Source of the DNA: Silvanigrella paludirubra
GTDB lineage: Bacteria > Bdellovibrionota_B > Oligoflexia > Silvanigrellales > Silvanigrellaceae
Assembly: GCF_009208775.1 (NCBI RefSeq)
Contig: NZ_WFLM01000007.1
Location: 1-64,000, forward strand
Length of the DNA stretch: 64,000 nucleotides
Direction of reading: 5' to 3'
In this document: positions 35,695 through 43,923 of the stretch, one piece after another
How positions within the stretch are numbered: position 1 is the stretch's first letter
Layout of the letters: each line of letters begins with the position of its first letter
Notes under the pieces: model-generated
The model's database searches: none
Told to the model about the DNA's origin: nothing
Seen by the model: the letters and a program-made list of their open reading frames with translations, nothing else
Made by a program: the position numbers and the translations under genes

Positions 35695-36674
35695 TCAGAA
35701 TAATCCTTTTCAAGGGTATTAATATAATTTTGTCCCTTAGCAAGAAGTTCAATTAAACGATCAAATGCACCAATTTTATTTGCTTCTGTATAACGTTCGT
35801 CTCTTGATAGTTTATAATCAGGCTCCATAGCTTCTTGGATAGAGTATTTTTGTTCATCTAAGCTTTTTTTAAAGCTTATAGTATAATTATCTAAATAATT
35901 TAATTTTTTACTTTTATTGGGCATTAGTTTTTGTTTCGAAAAAACAATCAGTGAGTTATTAGCAAGAGTTAAATCATTTATAAATTGTTCAAAAGCAAAA
36001 AGTTCAAAATTTGTACCCGATCTTAATCTGAAGTTAGTATCTTCAAAGCATAAAATAATTAATTTATTTTTTGGTAATATATCTTTATAAAATATACTTC
36101 TATTATTTTTTTCATTAGAAAAACTATCCCTATTATTTATATAATTCTTTTTAATATCGTTCCAAAAATACAAGGAAGAAATTTTGTTTGAAATGATATC
36201 TTTGAAATATTCAAGGAATATATTATCTATATTATAAGAATTATACTTTTTATAAGTTATAATTGAAATACATTTAATCATAAAAGCAATAGATAATTGA
36301 ATGCTTTCTGCTGCAGATGTGCATTCTTGCCAGGCGATTATTTTTGAATTAACCATTCCTTTTTTTAATGGCCAGTTTGATTCTATTTTTTCTATTACAA
36401 AGTTGGTTGAATTTAAATTTTGAAAAGTTTTTTTTATTAAAGAGCATTTGCAATCATATTGAGTTGGAGCATCTGTTGAATTATGAAATTTTAATAAAAA
36501 TCCATCACATTTTTTTACTTCACCAATATTATCTTGATTATTACAAAGAGTTTCATTAATGAGAATATCAATATCACAAGATTTTTTAGTTTGAATTAAC
36601 CTTCTTGCTTTTTTAACAAACTCATTAATTTCATAAACAATTGCTTTTAATGTTTGATCTTTTGTTTCAGTCAT
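35670..36674 (-). CDS. Uncharacterised protein resembling a degenerate DnaC-like ATPase
   Basis: A 334-residue soluble protein without a confident family. An N-terminal part with CDGF (56-59) and DCKC (74-77) recalls the cysteine-containing region before the AAA domain of DnaC/DnaI helicase loaders. LIILCFED (205-212), followed by a segment ending SLIVFSKQKL, resembles the Walker B and sensor strands. However the place of the P-loop reads ECTSAAES (117-124), with no GKT/GKS, so ATP binding in the usual way is unlikely. The resemblance is by eye only. It is the first gene of the three-gene minus-strand set and overlaps the following membrane protein gene by 25 bases. Confidence 0.5.
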   Translation of the reverse strand: MTETKDQTLKAIVYEINEFVKKARRLIQTKKSCDIDILINETLCNNQDNIGEVKKCDGFLLKFHNSTDAPTQYDCKCSLIKKTFQNLNSTNFVIEKIESNWPLKKGMVNSKIIAWQECTSAAESIQLSIAFMIKCISIITYKKYNSYNIDNIFLEYFKDIISNKISSLYFWNDIKKNYINNRDSFSNEKNNRSIFYKDILPKNKLIILCFEDTNFRLRSGTNFELFAFEQFINDLTLANNSLIVFSKQKLMPNKSKKLNYLDNYTISFKKSLDEQKYSIQEAMEPDYKLSRDERYTEANKIGAFDRLIELLAKGQNYINTLEKDYSEWKKNTEN

Positions 36675-36836
36675 AAAGAGGAGCTGTCCTTAATATAAAC
36701 AATTCTTTTTAAAAAACACTTTATCTGGGAAAATTCTTTCAATGACGAGACTTTGACGATCTAGAATTAAATTATTATTCCCTTTAAACTCATTATATCT
36801 ATCATTATTTTTTAATGAATGCTTCGGAGCTAAAAT

Positions 36837-37895
36837 ATGAAATTGTATTATTTATACAATAAAAATACATTAAAAGTTCTTTTTTTATGTTTAATTTTAT
36901 ATTCTCCCATATGCTTGGCAAATACAGATTCAACTGAATCAAATCAAATCATAGCGGAAAATTCAATTTCAGAGAAGTTAAACCAAAAAGCAGCAAGTCA
37001 AATACCAGCTTCATTCATTAGTTTAGGAAGAAAGCCTTCTGCATATGCACTTGTTGTGGAAAAACTGCAACATAAACTTAGTGTTTACAAAGAAAATATC
37101 ACAGGAACATATGAGATTATTAAGACATATCAGGCTGTTACTGGAAAAAAACAGGGTGATAAAAAATCATCTGGTGATAAGAAAACACCTGAAGGAATTT
37201 ATTTTATAACAGGCAAAATAACTGGGGGTAAACTACCACCTAAATATGGTCCTGGCGCTTTAACTTTAGATTATCCAAATATCTTTGATCAAAGATCAAG
37301 TAAAACAGGATATGGAATTTGGATTCATGGAGTTGAAGATGATTCAAGAATAAGCAAAGCATTTGATACGGATGGTTGTGTCGCTTTAAGAAATGACGAT
37401 TGGCTAGATTTAGAGAAGTACATTACTCCCTTAGAGACGCCAGTCGTGATCACAAAAGAAATGACTTTACTCGATTCCTCTAAAAAAATCGAAGAAACAA
37501 AAGTTGCAATTCAGTCTATGTTAGACTCCTGGAAAAAATCTTGGGAAAATTCTGATTTAAATGAATATCTAAGTTTTTATTCAGATTCCTTTAATACTTT
37601 AGGAAAAAATAAAAAACAATGGCTTCAGCTTAAAACTACTTTAAGTAACAATAGAAAAGGTAAAATAAGTATTGAAATTAGTGATCCTAAAATTTTATCT
37701 TTTGAAGATGAAATATTTGTTTCATTTCTTCAAAAATATAACTCCCCTGAAAAAGAAGATTTTGGAAGAAAGTTTCTTTATTTAAAAAAAGAAAACGATC
37801 AATATAAAATTATATCTGAGAAATGGTATGAAGAAATTCAAAATTCGGATTTATTAAGTGCTTTAGTAAGGCAACCAAATAATGAGTATAAATAA
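36837..37895 (+). CDS. Exported L,D-transpeptidase (YkuD) with a C-terminal NTF2-like domain
   Basis: A 352-residue exported protein (signal about 1-28). The YkuD catalytic core at about 68-205 includes H164 in IWIHGVED and the nucleophile C181 in TDGCVALRND, matching the HG-x(14-17)-S/T-x-G-C-x-R/A pattern. Such enzymes make 3-3 peptidoglycan cross-links or attach proteins to the wall. The last ~130 residues (LDSWKKSWENSDLNEYLSFYS near the start) look like an NTF2/SnoaL-type domain, as found with some L,D-transpeptidases. The end overlaps the next gene by 14 bases. Confidence 0.86.
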   Translation: MKLYYLYNKNTLKVLFLCLILYSPICLANTDSTESNQIIAENSISEKLNQKAASQIPASFISLGRKPSAYALVVEKLQHKLSVYKENITGTYEIIKTYQAVTGKKQGDKKSSGDKKTPEGIYFITGKITGGKLPPKYGPGALTLDYPNIFDQRSSKTGYGIWIHGVEDDSRISKAFDTDGCVALRNDDWLDLEKYITPLETPVVITKEMTLLDSSKKIEETKVAIQSMLDSWKKSWENSDLNEYLSFYSDSFNTLGKNKKQWLQLKTTLSNNRKGKISIEISDPKILSFEDEIFVSFLQKYNSPEKEDFGRKFLYLKKENDQYKIISEKWYEEIQNSDLLSALVRQPNNEYK

Positions 37896-38664
37896 TTCAG
37901 TATCGAAAAAGAGTTCTAAAAAATTTAATTTAATATTTTTTATTGATTCTGAAAAAACATATCATTATAAACTCAATCTTTTTTTTGTTAAATTTGTGTT
38001 GTTTTTTTTATTTTTATTATTAGTTATATCTTCTATTTCAATTTATTTTAGTTTGACTTTGTTTCAGAAGAATCAAATTCAAGAGAAATATATAATTTCT
38101 TTTAAAAAAAGCTTGCTTCAGTATTCTTTTGAGAAAAATTTAATGAAAGAAGAAAGTAATAAAAATAATGAATTAGTTTTAAATTTACCTCAAAAAGAAG
38201 AATTAAAAAATAATGATGTAAAGAAAATAGAAATAAAGAAATTAGAAGTTAAAAAAGAAGAATTAAATAAAGTAGAAACTAAAAATGAAGAGGTTTTAAT
38301 AATTCAAAATAGTGGTATAAAAATTGAAAATCCAAAAATATTACCAGAAGTAAATAAAACTCGTTTTATTTTTTCATTGTCTAATACAAATTTATCTAAA
38401 AACTCAATATCTGGAAAAGTATGCGCTGTAATAATTGGGGTAAATCAAAAAGGAGAAAATTTAATATATAAAATTCCAGAAGAGATTAAGTTAAATAATC
38501 AAAATGTTCCTTATTCATGTGACAAAGGGGAGCAAGTTAAATTTAGTAGATTACGTCCTACTGAGTTCTCGATTAAACTAGGAAAAAATGAAATTACAAT
38601 TCAAAAAGTAAATATTTATTTCTCGTATATTGGAGCTAACGGAATAGTAGCTAATAGCTTCTAA
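37882..38664 (+). CDS. Single-pass membrane protein with a Glu/Lys-rich stalk, unknown
   Basis: A 260-residue protein that I do not recognise. A basic N-terminus precedes one strong membrane segment (about 32-58). A Glu/Lys/Asn-rich stalk follows (about 75-145), with repeated KKLEVKKEELNK-like heptads suggesting a coiled coil. The C-terminal ~110 residues look like a beta-rich periplasmic domain. Its ATG lies inside the last codons of the L,D-transpeptidase gene, so the two are co-translated and may work together in the cell envelope; this is inference. Confidence 0.6.
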   Translation: MSINNSVSKKSSKKFNLIFFIDSEKTYHYKLNLFFVKFVLFFLFLLLVISSISIYFSLTLFQKNQIQEKYIISFKKSLLQYSFEKNLMKEESNKNNELVLNLPQKEELKNNDVKKIEIKKLEVKKEELNKVETKNEEVLIIQNSGIKIENPKILPEVNKTRFIFSLSNTNLSKNSISGKVCAVIIGVNQKGENLIYKIPEEIKLNNQNVPYSCDKGEQVKFSRLRPTEFSIKLGKNEITIQKVNIYFSYIGANGIVANSF

Positions 38665-38714
38665 ATACACTCATATAAATAAAAAAATTTTAGAAAAACA
38701 AAAATATTAAAGAG

Positions 38715-38756
38715 CGTCAAAATTATATGGTCTCTATAATATATTTCATTTTGACG
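38715..38756 (+). promoter_or_regulatory. Candidate promoter inside a perfect inverted repeat, upstream of the matrixin-like gene
   Basis: CGTCAAAAT (38715-38723) and ATTTTGACG (38748-38756) are exact inverted copies spaced by 24 bases. A perfect TATAAT -10 element (38735-38740) sits in the centre, about 50 bases before the start codon at 38791. No clear -35 is seen. The arrangement suits a repressor or activator pair site; no U-run follows, so it is not a terminator. Confidence 0.4.
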
Positions 38757-38790
38757 ATAGGCACTCATTGCATAGCATTGAGGCTTATGA

Positions 38791-39558
38791 ATGAAACTTA
38801 TACAAATTACTAAAAAACTATTTATTTTAACTTTATTAAGTTTAATAAGCATATCTTGTGGTATGCAACAGAAAACTGTTGAATATGATGACTTCTCTGG
38901 TGACGTCAATCAACCCATTATATTTTCAGAAGGTTGGGGTACTAATTATAATTATCCTGTAATAGTTGATATTAGTACAGCAATTACCTCAGAAAACTCA
39001 AACTTATATAATTATATACAATTGGCTGTTGATACTTGGAATAATGCAATAGGAAGAACAATATTGCAATTAAGACAAGGCACAGTCACAAAAACAGGAA
39101 ATTCTTTTTCAAGTTTGTTTTTACCTAATAATGAATCATTTAATGCTTTGTACTATGATCAAATTTCAGGAGGTAGCGGTGGTTGGGTAAAGAATACGGG
39201 AAAATCTTCATCGACAATTGCAACTACAATTTATAATTATAAAAAGAATGTTATTTTAAAAGCAAATATTCGATTTAATCGAGATACTTATTATTTTGGA
39301 GATACAACTGCAGATTACAACTCCTCAACACAGTATGTTGCCGATATGCAAAGCATTGCTTTGCATGAATTAGGTCATTTTTTGGGTTTAGGCCATGCTG
39401 TAAGTGAAACAAATAGCGTTATGTATCCAACAATAAATGTGGGTCATGATTCCGTTACTTCAAAAACTCAGGTAATATGTTTATCTAGCAATGATTTAGA
39501 AAGAATACGCTCAATATATACAGGTGGTTCTGCGGCATCGTATAAATGCTTAAATTAA
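38791..39558 (+). CDS. Secreted matrixin-like zinc metallopeptidase, probable lipoprotein
   Basis: A 255-residue protein starting with a lipoprotein-like signal (LLSLISISCG, Cys 23). The zinc site HELGHFLGLGHA near residues 192-203 matches the HExxHxxGxxH metzincin motif, and SVMYP downstream is the Met-turn. This is the matrixin/M10-M57-like group. The protein is short and lacks an obvious pro-peptide cysteine switch; C23 would be lipidated. Likely role is extracellular or outer-membrane-anchored protein degradation. It is a single-gene unit with its own candidate promoter. Confidence 0.86.
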   Translation: MKLIQITKKLFILTLLSLISISCGMQQKTVEYDDFSGDVNQPIIFSEGWGTNYNYPVIVDISTAITSENSNLYNYIQLAVDTWNNAIGRTILQLRQGTVTKTGNSFSSLFLPNNESFNALYYDQISGGSGGWVKNTGKSSSTIATTIYNYKKNVILKANIRFNRDTYYFGDTTADYNSSTQYVADMQSIALHELGHFLGLGHAVSETNSVMYPTINVGHDSVTSKTQVICLSSNDLERIRSIYTGGSAASYKCLN

Positions 39559-39559
39559 A

Positions 39560-40519
39560 TTATTTTTTAGTTAATAACCATGCTTGATGTATTTTCTCAT
39601 TGCGAAAATCTTGAGGTAATGTCTTTTTAGTAATATTTTCAATATTAAAATTTTTTGAAAACTCATCATTATCAAATTTAAAGGATCTAAGATTATTAGA
39701 AAAAATAATTGTTCCTTTTTCAGAAAGTATTTTTTCACAATTTTTTAGAAGAGAAATATAATCACGTTGAATATCAAAGCTTTCACTCATTTTTTTTGAG
39801 TTTGAAAAAGAAGGAGGATCAACAAAAATAAGATCAAATTTTTTCGAATTCATAGTTAAATTATCAAGCCATTCAACAATATTTGCTCTTATAAATTCGT
39901 TGTTGCTATTTGATATATTGTTTAATTTAAAATTTGATTCAGCCCATTTTAAATATGTATTACTCATGTCAACCGTGGTTACGCTTTTGGCATTTCCAAG
40001 TGCGGCAGCAACGCTAACAGAACCAGTATAGGCAAATAAGTTTAAAACATTTTTATCAAAAGATAGTTTTTTTACAATTTGTCTTGTTTTTCTGTGGTCT
40101 AAAAACAATCCGCAGTCTAAATAATCAGATAAGTTAACTAAAAATTTCATATCTCCTTCATTTACAACTCTGGTAACACCTTTTTCATTTTCTCTCTCAT
40201 ATTGTGATAATCCTTTTTGTTTTTTTCTTACTTTTAAAAAGAAATCATTTTCATTTAATACAAAATATTTTTTTAAGTCTGAAATGACTTCTTCTAGTTG
40301 TAATTGATCCGCAATTTCATACTCATTTGAGAGTTCAGAATTGTTTTTAGATCTTTCATATTGATATAAAACAATAGCACCTGAGTAAAAATCAACTGCA
40401 AAAGGATACTGTGGAATATCCTTATCATAAATTCTAAAAGCAGTTATATTCTCTCTTTTGCTCCATTTTTTTAGAAATAAGTAATTTTTTTTTACACGGT
40501 TTATAAACATGGATTCCAT
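39560..40519 (-). CDS. RlmK-type 23S rRNA methyltransferase (stand-alone)
   Basis: A 319-residue SAM-dependent methyltransferase. It aligns by eye with the C-terminal half of E. coli RlmKL, which makes m7G2069 in 23S rRNA: NRVKKNYLFLKKW at the start, AVDFYSGAIV, GLFLDHRKTR (137-146), the SAM motif NLFAYTGSVSV (160-170), TTVDMSNTYL and DPPSFSNSKK. In E. coli this module is fused to RlmL (m2G2445); here the RlmL part is absent. An RlmI-like cytosine methyltransferase is the main alternative. It is convergent with the matrixin-like gene, one base away. Confidence 0.8.
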   Translation of the reverse strand: MESMFINRVKKNYLFLKKWSKRENITAFRIYDKDIPQYPFAVDFYSGAIVLYQYERSKNNSELSNEYEIADQLQLEEVISDLKKYFVLNENDFFLKVRKKQKGLSQYERENEKGVTRVVNEGDMKFLVNLSDYLDCGLFLDHRKTRQIVKKLSFDKNVLNLFAYTGSVSVAAALGNAKSVTTVDMSNTYLKWAESNFKLNNISNSNNEFIRANIVEWLDNLTMNSKKFDLIFVDPPSFSNSKKMSESFDIQRDYISLLKNCEKILSEKGTIIFSNNLRSFKFDNDEFSKNFNIENITKKTLPQDFRNEKIHQAWLLTKK

Positions 40520-40542
40520 TTTTTTACCAACTTTATTAAGAC

Positions 40543-41481
40543 TTAAAATAGTATAAGCTCGCCTTCTTCAATCATTACTTGAAGTTTTTCTGGCTCAACA
40601 GGTTCGTAATTGTCGTTGATTTCAAGGCAAAATTCAACAAAAACACAAGCTACTTTTTCATACAAAAATGGAATAACCAAAACAGGAGAAGAACTTTTAT
40701 AGTCTAATATGTGATAAGGGTCAGATAATACAGAAGGAACTGTAATTTCGAAGCTCATTCCTTTTTTCTTTAAAAACTGTTGTTTTGCCCTACCCATGAT
40801 TTGGTTACAAAGTTCACCGCACATATCTGAAATTCCGAGATCATCTGCAATTGCATTTGGGCCAAGCATTTTAAATAGAAAAGAAGCCAATAGTTTTTTT
40901 GTTAAGTTAATAGACATTGAGCCTTTGATCTGTGGACTAGATAGACCAATTACAGCACTTATTTCGCTAAGACTATCATTCCCTGTTTTAAGAAATGGTC
41001 TTCCTGCAGCAATTGCTATATTTCCAATGGAATCAAAGATATGAATTGTCGATTCAAGAAATATTTTTAATATTTCAGGTTCAAACGCACCGTGGTCACC
41101 TTTATTTGGATTAATAGCATATTTAATTTTTTCTGATAATAATTTATAGCGATAGGGTTTAACAAAAATATGATTAATTCCAAGTGAACTAAATTTATTT
41201 AAGTCTTCTTTGTTTGGAGAAGATGTTGTCATGATTACGTGTGTATTTGAGTGTGTAGGATTTTTTAAAAATGAGTTTACAATTTCTATACAAGGCATTC
41301 CCTTGTAATTTTGATCTACAATAATAATATCAAATTTATATTCTTTTAAAATATCGCTCAGAGTTTTTGAGTTATCAAAAAAATAGGCTTCATGCCCATC
41401 TGCAACTAGAAAATGGTTTAAATTTTCAATTGATTTTTGTGAAGAGTCTGCAACAAACAGCTTAGCCATATTATTTTCCAA
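40543..41481 (-). CDS. Response regulator with a C-terminal CheX-like domain
   Basis: A 312-residue two-domain protein. Residues ~5-120 form a CheY-like receiver with the acid pocket near residue 11-12, the phospho-acceptor D56 in DIIIVDQNY, and FVKPY supplying the conserved Lys. Residues ~135-300 resemble CheC/CheX-type phosphatase domains, with ISDMCGELCNQIMGRAKQ matching the E-x2-N catalytic helix pattern. It may dephosphorylate CheY-P or be a CheX-related sensor. ATG 12 bases downstream of the first codon is an alternative start. The chemotaxis context is far away, at the flagellar block. Confidence 0.78.
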   Translation of the reverse strand: MENNMAKLFVADSSQKSIENLNHFLVADGHEAYFFDNSKTLSDILKEYKFDIIIVDQNYKGMPCIEIVNSFLKNPTHSNTHVIMTTSSPNKEDLNKFSSLGINHIFVKPYRYKLLSEKIKYAINPNKGDHGAFEPEILKIFLESTIHIFDSIGNIAIAAGRPFLKTGNDSLSEISAVIGLSSPQIKGSMSINLTKKLLASFLFKMLGPNAIADDLGISDMCGELCNQIMGRAKQQFLKKKGMSFEITVPSVLSDPYHILDYKSSSPVLVIPFLYEKVACVFVEFCLEINDNYEPVEPEKLQVMIEEGELILF

Positions 41482-41535
41482 GAGTTTTATCCAATATTAA
41501 AAATAAGTCTCCTCTTTTAATTGAAAAATTATCAA

Positions 41536-41907
41536 TTAATTATCAATTTTAGGTAATGCATATTCTTCAAATAAAGCCCAACACCTCATATCTCTACTAT
41601 AAAATGCAAGCATAACTCCTACGTCGGACCAATATTTGTATCTTGCATTCCAGTAAGTGTAATACCGTAAAAATAAATTTGAGGTTTTTCCACTTACTAA
41701 TGAGTCTGGAGTGGGTAAAAAATCATCTATAAAGTAACATTCCCCTGCCTGTTCGAGCCTCAAAAAAGGTAAATTAACAGGAGTTGGAGGTGGTCCGCGA
41801 ACGACTGGCGGGGTGCTGCATCCATTTAGTAAAAGACTTAAAAGAGCTAAAAAGACAAATCTTTCTACTCTCATCTTTTTTGTGTATGTTATTAAACGCA
41901 GTTGCAT
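41536..41907 (-). CDS. Small putative lipoprotein, unknown
   Basis: A 123-residue protein that I do not recognise. A hydrophobic signal (FVFLALLSLLLNGC) ends in a good lipobox at about residue 30, followed by a Pro-rich stretch (STPPVVRGPPPTPVNLP) and a Tyr/Trp-rich mature part. A Met twelve codons in (MRVERF) is a plausible start for a normal-length signal peptide. Outer-membrane lipoprotein is the likely location. It is a single gene between a REC-CheX gene and a divergent M3 peptidase gene. Confidence 0.6.
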   Translation of the reverse strand: MQLRLITYTKKMRVERFVFLALLSLLLNGCSTPPVVRGPPPTPVNLPFLRLEQAGECYFIDDFLPTPDSLVSGKTSNLFLRYYTYWNARYKYWSDVGVMLAFYSRDMRCWALFEEYALPKIDN

Positions 41908-42020
41908 TTAAACCCCTTTCCGCCTGCTTTAATAATCGGAAAGGTTTACAAATTGCTTAATTACAAGAAAATTTCTAGTTTTGTTAATGACAATTTGCTG
42001 ACTTTTTATGAAAGGTGACA

Positions 42021-43754
42021 ATGTCTCAGCTTTATACGCTTCCAGAAAGAAAAAAAAGAATTTTTATCGATGAAAAATTTAACCCTTTAGATAAAAACGA
42101 TGTTCGTCATTTATTAGCAAGGCTTTCTACTGAAATCCCTTTCGATTTTAAAAGTGCTGCAAATTGGTATGGACTTTTTCATGAAGCCTCCTGTGCCATA
42201 TCAGAAGCGCATACTATTTTAGAATTAAATTTAAGTTTTAATATTAGTGATATTGTAGCTGAAAAAAAATTAGTTGAATTTGAAGAAAATATTTTATCCC
42301 AGCTATTGAATATAAGAAGTGAATTAATGGATACCTACATGACTTCACCTTGGCGCAATTCAATGCACTTATATGATAATGATAGAATTATTAAAGATTT
42401 AAATATTAGAAGAAAATATACTTCAACAGCAATATCAAAGCTTCAAATTGAAGAAAATCAATTAATCAGAGATTATAAAAAATTTTCACACTCTGCAAAA
42501 ACTTTATTTGAGGGAAGAACAACTCCGGTTTCTGTTGTGATAGGAAAATTAAATGATAATGATCCTTATACAAGAAAGTCCGCTTTTTTAACATATTGGA
42601 ACTTTGTTAAAGATAATGAAGAAAAGTATCAAGAAATATTTGAAAAGCTTTTAATCAATCGAAAAGAACAAGCTGCAACTGTTCAGGCAGATGATTATAC
42701 CGATATTGCTTTTGCAGAACTTGGTCGAATGGACTATGGGAAAGAAGATTGTGCTGAATTTAGAAATTCAATTTATCACGAGGTTATTCCTGTTGTAAAA
42801 GACTTATCTATTCGTCAAAAAGAATCTTTAAAATCAGATTGCATAGCGCCATGGGATATATCAATTTGGCCAGATCTTATGCCTGAAAAACTTCCTGCAA
42901 ATGGAAACTTAAATCATTTAATTTCTTCAATGCAAAATATTACATCTAAAATTCATCCTTCTTTTGGTAAATTATTTAATGAGATGAGGAAAAATAATTT
43001 AATAGATATTTCTCCAAGAAAAGGAAAAGCCCCTGGAGCTTTTTGTGTTACTTTTCAGGAAAGTGGTTATCCTTTTGTCTTTGCAAACTTTGGTGGTAAT
43101 TTTAGAGATGCAATGACTTTTATTCATGAGTTTGGTCATGCCATTCATGGTTATGCTGTTTCAAATATTGATAATGTATTATTGCGGCATCCAGGTTTTG
43201 AATTTTGTGAGGTAGCAAGCATTGGTTTAGAACTTTTAGCAAGCCCTTTTTACTCTGATCTGTGGGTTAATAAGAAGGACTCTAATAAAGCTTTATCTTT
43301 TCAACTTTTTCATATGCTAAATTTTTGGCCATTTATGGCAATGATGGATGAATGGCAACATAAAATATATTCGTCTAAAGAAATTCCAACTTCCGAACAA
43401 AGAAATAAAATTTGGCGCGATGTTTCTAAAAAATATAGGCCACAGGTAAATTGGGATGGCTATGAAGATATTGAGGAGCTTGGTTGGTTAAGTCGTCCTC
43501 ATATTTTTACTTCTCCTTTTTATTATATTGATTATGGAATTGCTCAATCAGGAGCTTTACAACTATGGAAAAAAAGCAAAAGTAATTATAATCAAGCTGT
43601 CTTAAATTATATTTCAGGATTGAGTCTTGGATCACAAAAATCATTACAAGGTTTGTTTGAAGCAACAGGATTGAAATTCGATTTTAGTAGAAAAAGTTTG
43701 AAAGATCTTTGTCATGAAATACAAACGGAAATTATAAAAATTTGTGGTGAGTAA
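42021..43754 (+). CDS. M3 family oligoendopeptidase (PepF-like)
   Basis: A cytoplasmic zinc metallopeptidase of 578 residues that would cleave short peptides. The zinc site HEFGH at about 369-373 in FIHEFGHAIHGYA is the M3 signature, with the third ligand expected about 28 residues later in GFEFCEVASIGLELLA. I place the start at ATG 42021 because AAAGGTG lies just before it; a GTG two codons upstream overlaps that binding site. Length fits oligoendopeptidase F. No signal peptide is present. Confidence 0.9.
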   Translation: MSQLYTLPERKKRIFIDEKFNPLDKNDVRHLLARLSTEIPFDFKSAANWYGLFHEASCAISEAHTILELNLSFNISDIVAEKKLVEFEENILSQLLNIRSELMDTYMTSPWRNSMHLYDNDRIIKDLNIRRKYTSTAISKLQIEENQLIRDYKKFSHSAKTLFEGRTTPVSVVIGKLNDNDPYTRKSAFLTYWNFVKDNEEKYQEIFEKLLINRKEQAATVQADDYTDIAFAELGRMDYGKEDCAEFRNSIYHEVIPVVKDLSIRQKESLKSDCIAPWDISIWPDLMPEKLPANGNLNHLISSMQNITSKIHPSFGKLFNEMRKNNLIDISPRKGKAPGAFCVTFQESGYPFVFANFGGNFRDAMTFIHEFGHAIHGYAVSNIDNVLLRHPGFEFCEVASIGLELLASPFYSDLWVNKKDSNKALSFQLFHMLNFWPFMAMMDEWQHKIYSSKEIPTSEQRNKIWRDVSKKYRPQVNWDGYEDIEELGWLSRPHIFTSPFYYIDYGIAQSGALQLWKKSKSNYNQAVLNYISGLSLGSQKSLQGLFEATGLKFDFSRKSLKDLCHEIQTEIIKICGE

Positions 43755-43923
43755 AATTAAAATTTTTATATTTCTGTTAATTAACAATTAAAAATTGTAT
43801 GTAATAATATCATATAAAATCAAATAATTTATATTTAATTTGCTATAATAAATAAAAAAATATAATTAATTTTAATACAAATATTAATTTAATTTGTATT
43901 AATTATTTAAATTGAGGGAAAAA

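Noticed and set aside
38661-38909. Minus-strand reading frame of 82 codons over the matrixin promoter and start
   Set aside because: Covers the promoter-operator region of the matrixin-like gene and lacks a binding site.
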